Assembly: GCA_035472475.1 (NCBI GenBank)
Contig: DATIPA010000169.1
Location: forward strand, 1-5,350
From: JAFAXD01 sp035472475
GTDB taxonomy: Bacteria; Pseudomonadota; Alphaproteobacteria; Rhizobiales; Xanthobacteraceae
DNA: 5,350 bases
Direction: 5' to 3'
The translations under genes were made by a program, and so were the position numbers. The notes under the pieces are model-generated. The model was not told the DNA's origin. It saw only the letters and a list, made by a program, of their open reading frames with translations, and searched no databases. Each line of letters begins with the position of its first letter. Position 1 is the first letter of the stretch. Shown here in pieces: positions 4,847-5,350 of the stretch.

Positions 4847-5350
4847 TGGAACTCCTGCTGATCCTGCTCTACGTCTCGATCTGCTACGTGGTGTTCAAGG
4901 TCTTCAAGATACCGGTCAATCAATGGTCGCTCGCGACGGCCGCCCTGGGCGGGATTGTCGGCATCGTGCTGATCCTCTTGATCATGAACTACAATCATCC
5001 GTTCACCACCAACGCCCGCATTTACTTCTCGGTCACTCCGGTACTGCCGGGGGTGAGAGGGCGCGTTCTCGAGGTGCCGGCCCAAGCGAACATTCCGCTT
5101 AAGGAAGGAGATGTGCTGTTCCGCATCGATCCAAGGCCTTACGAGTATTTGGTTGCGCAGAAAAAGGCGGCGCTCGCGGAGGCCGAGCAGAACGTAAGGC
5201 AGCTCAAGGCTTCGCTCGACCAGGCGACCGCGGCGGCCGACCGCGCCAACGCGCAGTTTGACCTCGCGCAGCAGGAGTATGACCGCCAGGCCCAACTGTT
5301 CGAGCGCAAGGTCGTCGCCCAGGCGACGCTCGATACCGCGACGCGCAATC
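4846..5350 (+). CDS. HlyD-family membrane fusion protein (YibH/YiaV-like), N-terminal part, cut by the right edge
   Basis: Periplasmic adaptor of an export system, anchored in the inner membrane. The 168 visible residues begin with a hydrophobic segment (about 2-17) and the motif FKIPVNQWSLATAALGG (20-36), which leads into the main membrane helix (about 27-48) and MNYNHPFT (47-54). This pattern matches E. coli YiaV and YibH closely. Next is the biotinyl-lipoyl-like half-motif, about 62-98: PVLPGVRGRVLEV, then LKEGDVLFRIDPRPYE (85-100). From about 103 to the edge is the alpha-helical hairpin, rich in Ala, Gln and Glu with coiled-coil heptads. The C-terminal lipoyl and barrel domains lie outside the window. 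It overlaps the DUF3302 stop by one base. No transporter or outer-membrane channel gene is visible, so the substrate is unknown; aromatic acids or dyes are known for related EmrA/AaeA-type proteins only. Confidence 0.93.
   Translation, partial: MELLLILLYVSICYVVFKVFKIPVNQWSLATAALGGIVGIVLILLIMNYNHPFTTNARIYFSVTPVLPGVRGRVLEVPAQANIPLKEGDVLFRIDPRPYEYLVAQKKAALAEAEQNVRQLKASLDQATAAADRANAQFDLAQQEYDRQAQLFERKVVAQATLDTATRN

Noticed and set aside
4579..5295. Minus-strand open frame of 238 codons opposite the DUF3302-HlyD pair
   Set aside because: It is codon-opposed to the HlyD gene and crosses DUF3302 in another register; both plus-strand genes are strongly recognisable.

Overview
The window is GC-rich, densely coded DNA with a strong alphaproteobacterial look. 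The Pta, AckA, DUF3141, DUF3302 and HlyD sequences resemble those of Bradyrhizobium, Rhodopseudomonas and other Hyphomicrobiales. This placement rests on remembered family resemblance and not on a search. No RNA genes, insertion sequences, CRISPR arrays or phage genes are visible.

The left 3.9 kb is one minus-strand operon, transcribed right to left. It begins at 3860 with a 732-residue DUF3141 protein that has a PHA-synthase-like alpha/beta-hydrolase core. A phosphate acetyl/butyryltransferase (pta) follows after 26 nt, then acetate kinase (ackA) after 6 nt; ackA runs off the left edge. Pta and AckA together convert acyl-CoA to acyl phosphate and then to free acid plus ATP. The first gene carries a Cys-Asp-His triad like that of PhaC. 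The unit therefore looks like an accessory acyl-CoA or polyhydroxyalkanoate overflow module that can yield ATP. A FixK/FNR-type site (TTGC-N6-TCAA, 3929..3942) lies at a sensible distance upstream, suggesting induction under low oxygen.

From 3861 to 4167 is a 307-nt intergenic stretch holding that site and a small repeat cluster, with no convincing gene. A short minus-strand ORF at 4168..4383 probably encodes a 71-residue single-pass membrane protein.

Divergent from it, on the plus strand, is a two-gene unit: a DUF3302 inner-membrane protein (4496..4846) and an HlyD-family membrane fusion protein (from 4846, cut by the right edge). Their start and stop codons overlap by one base. They match the E. 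coli YibI/YibH and YiaW/YiaV pairs in order-independent partnership and sequence style. The 112-nt divergent region holds two palindromes that could be operators.

The most interesting system is the DUF3141-pta-ackA operon with its putative FixK site. The second is the small, poorly understood DUF3302-HlyD export pair.
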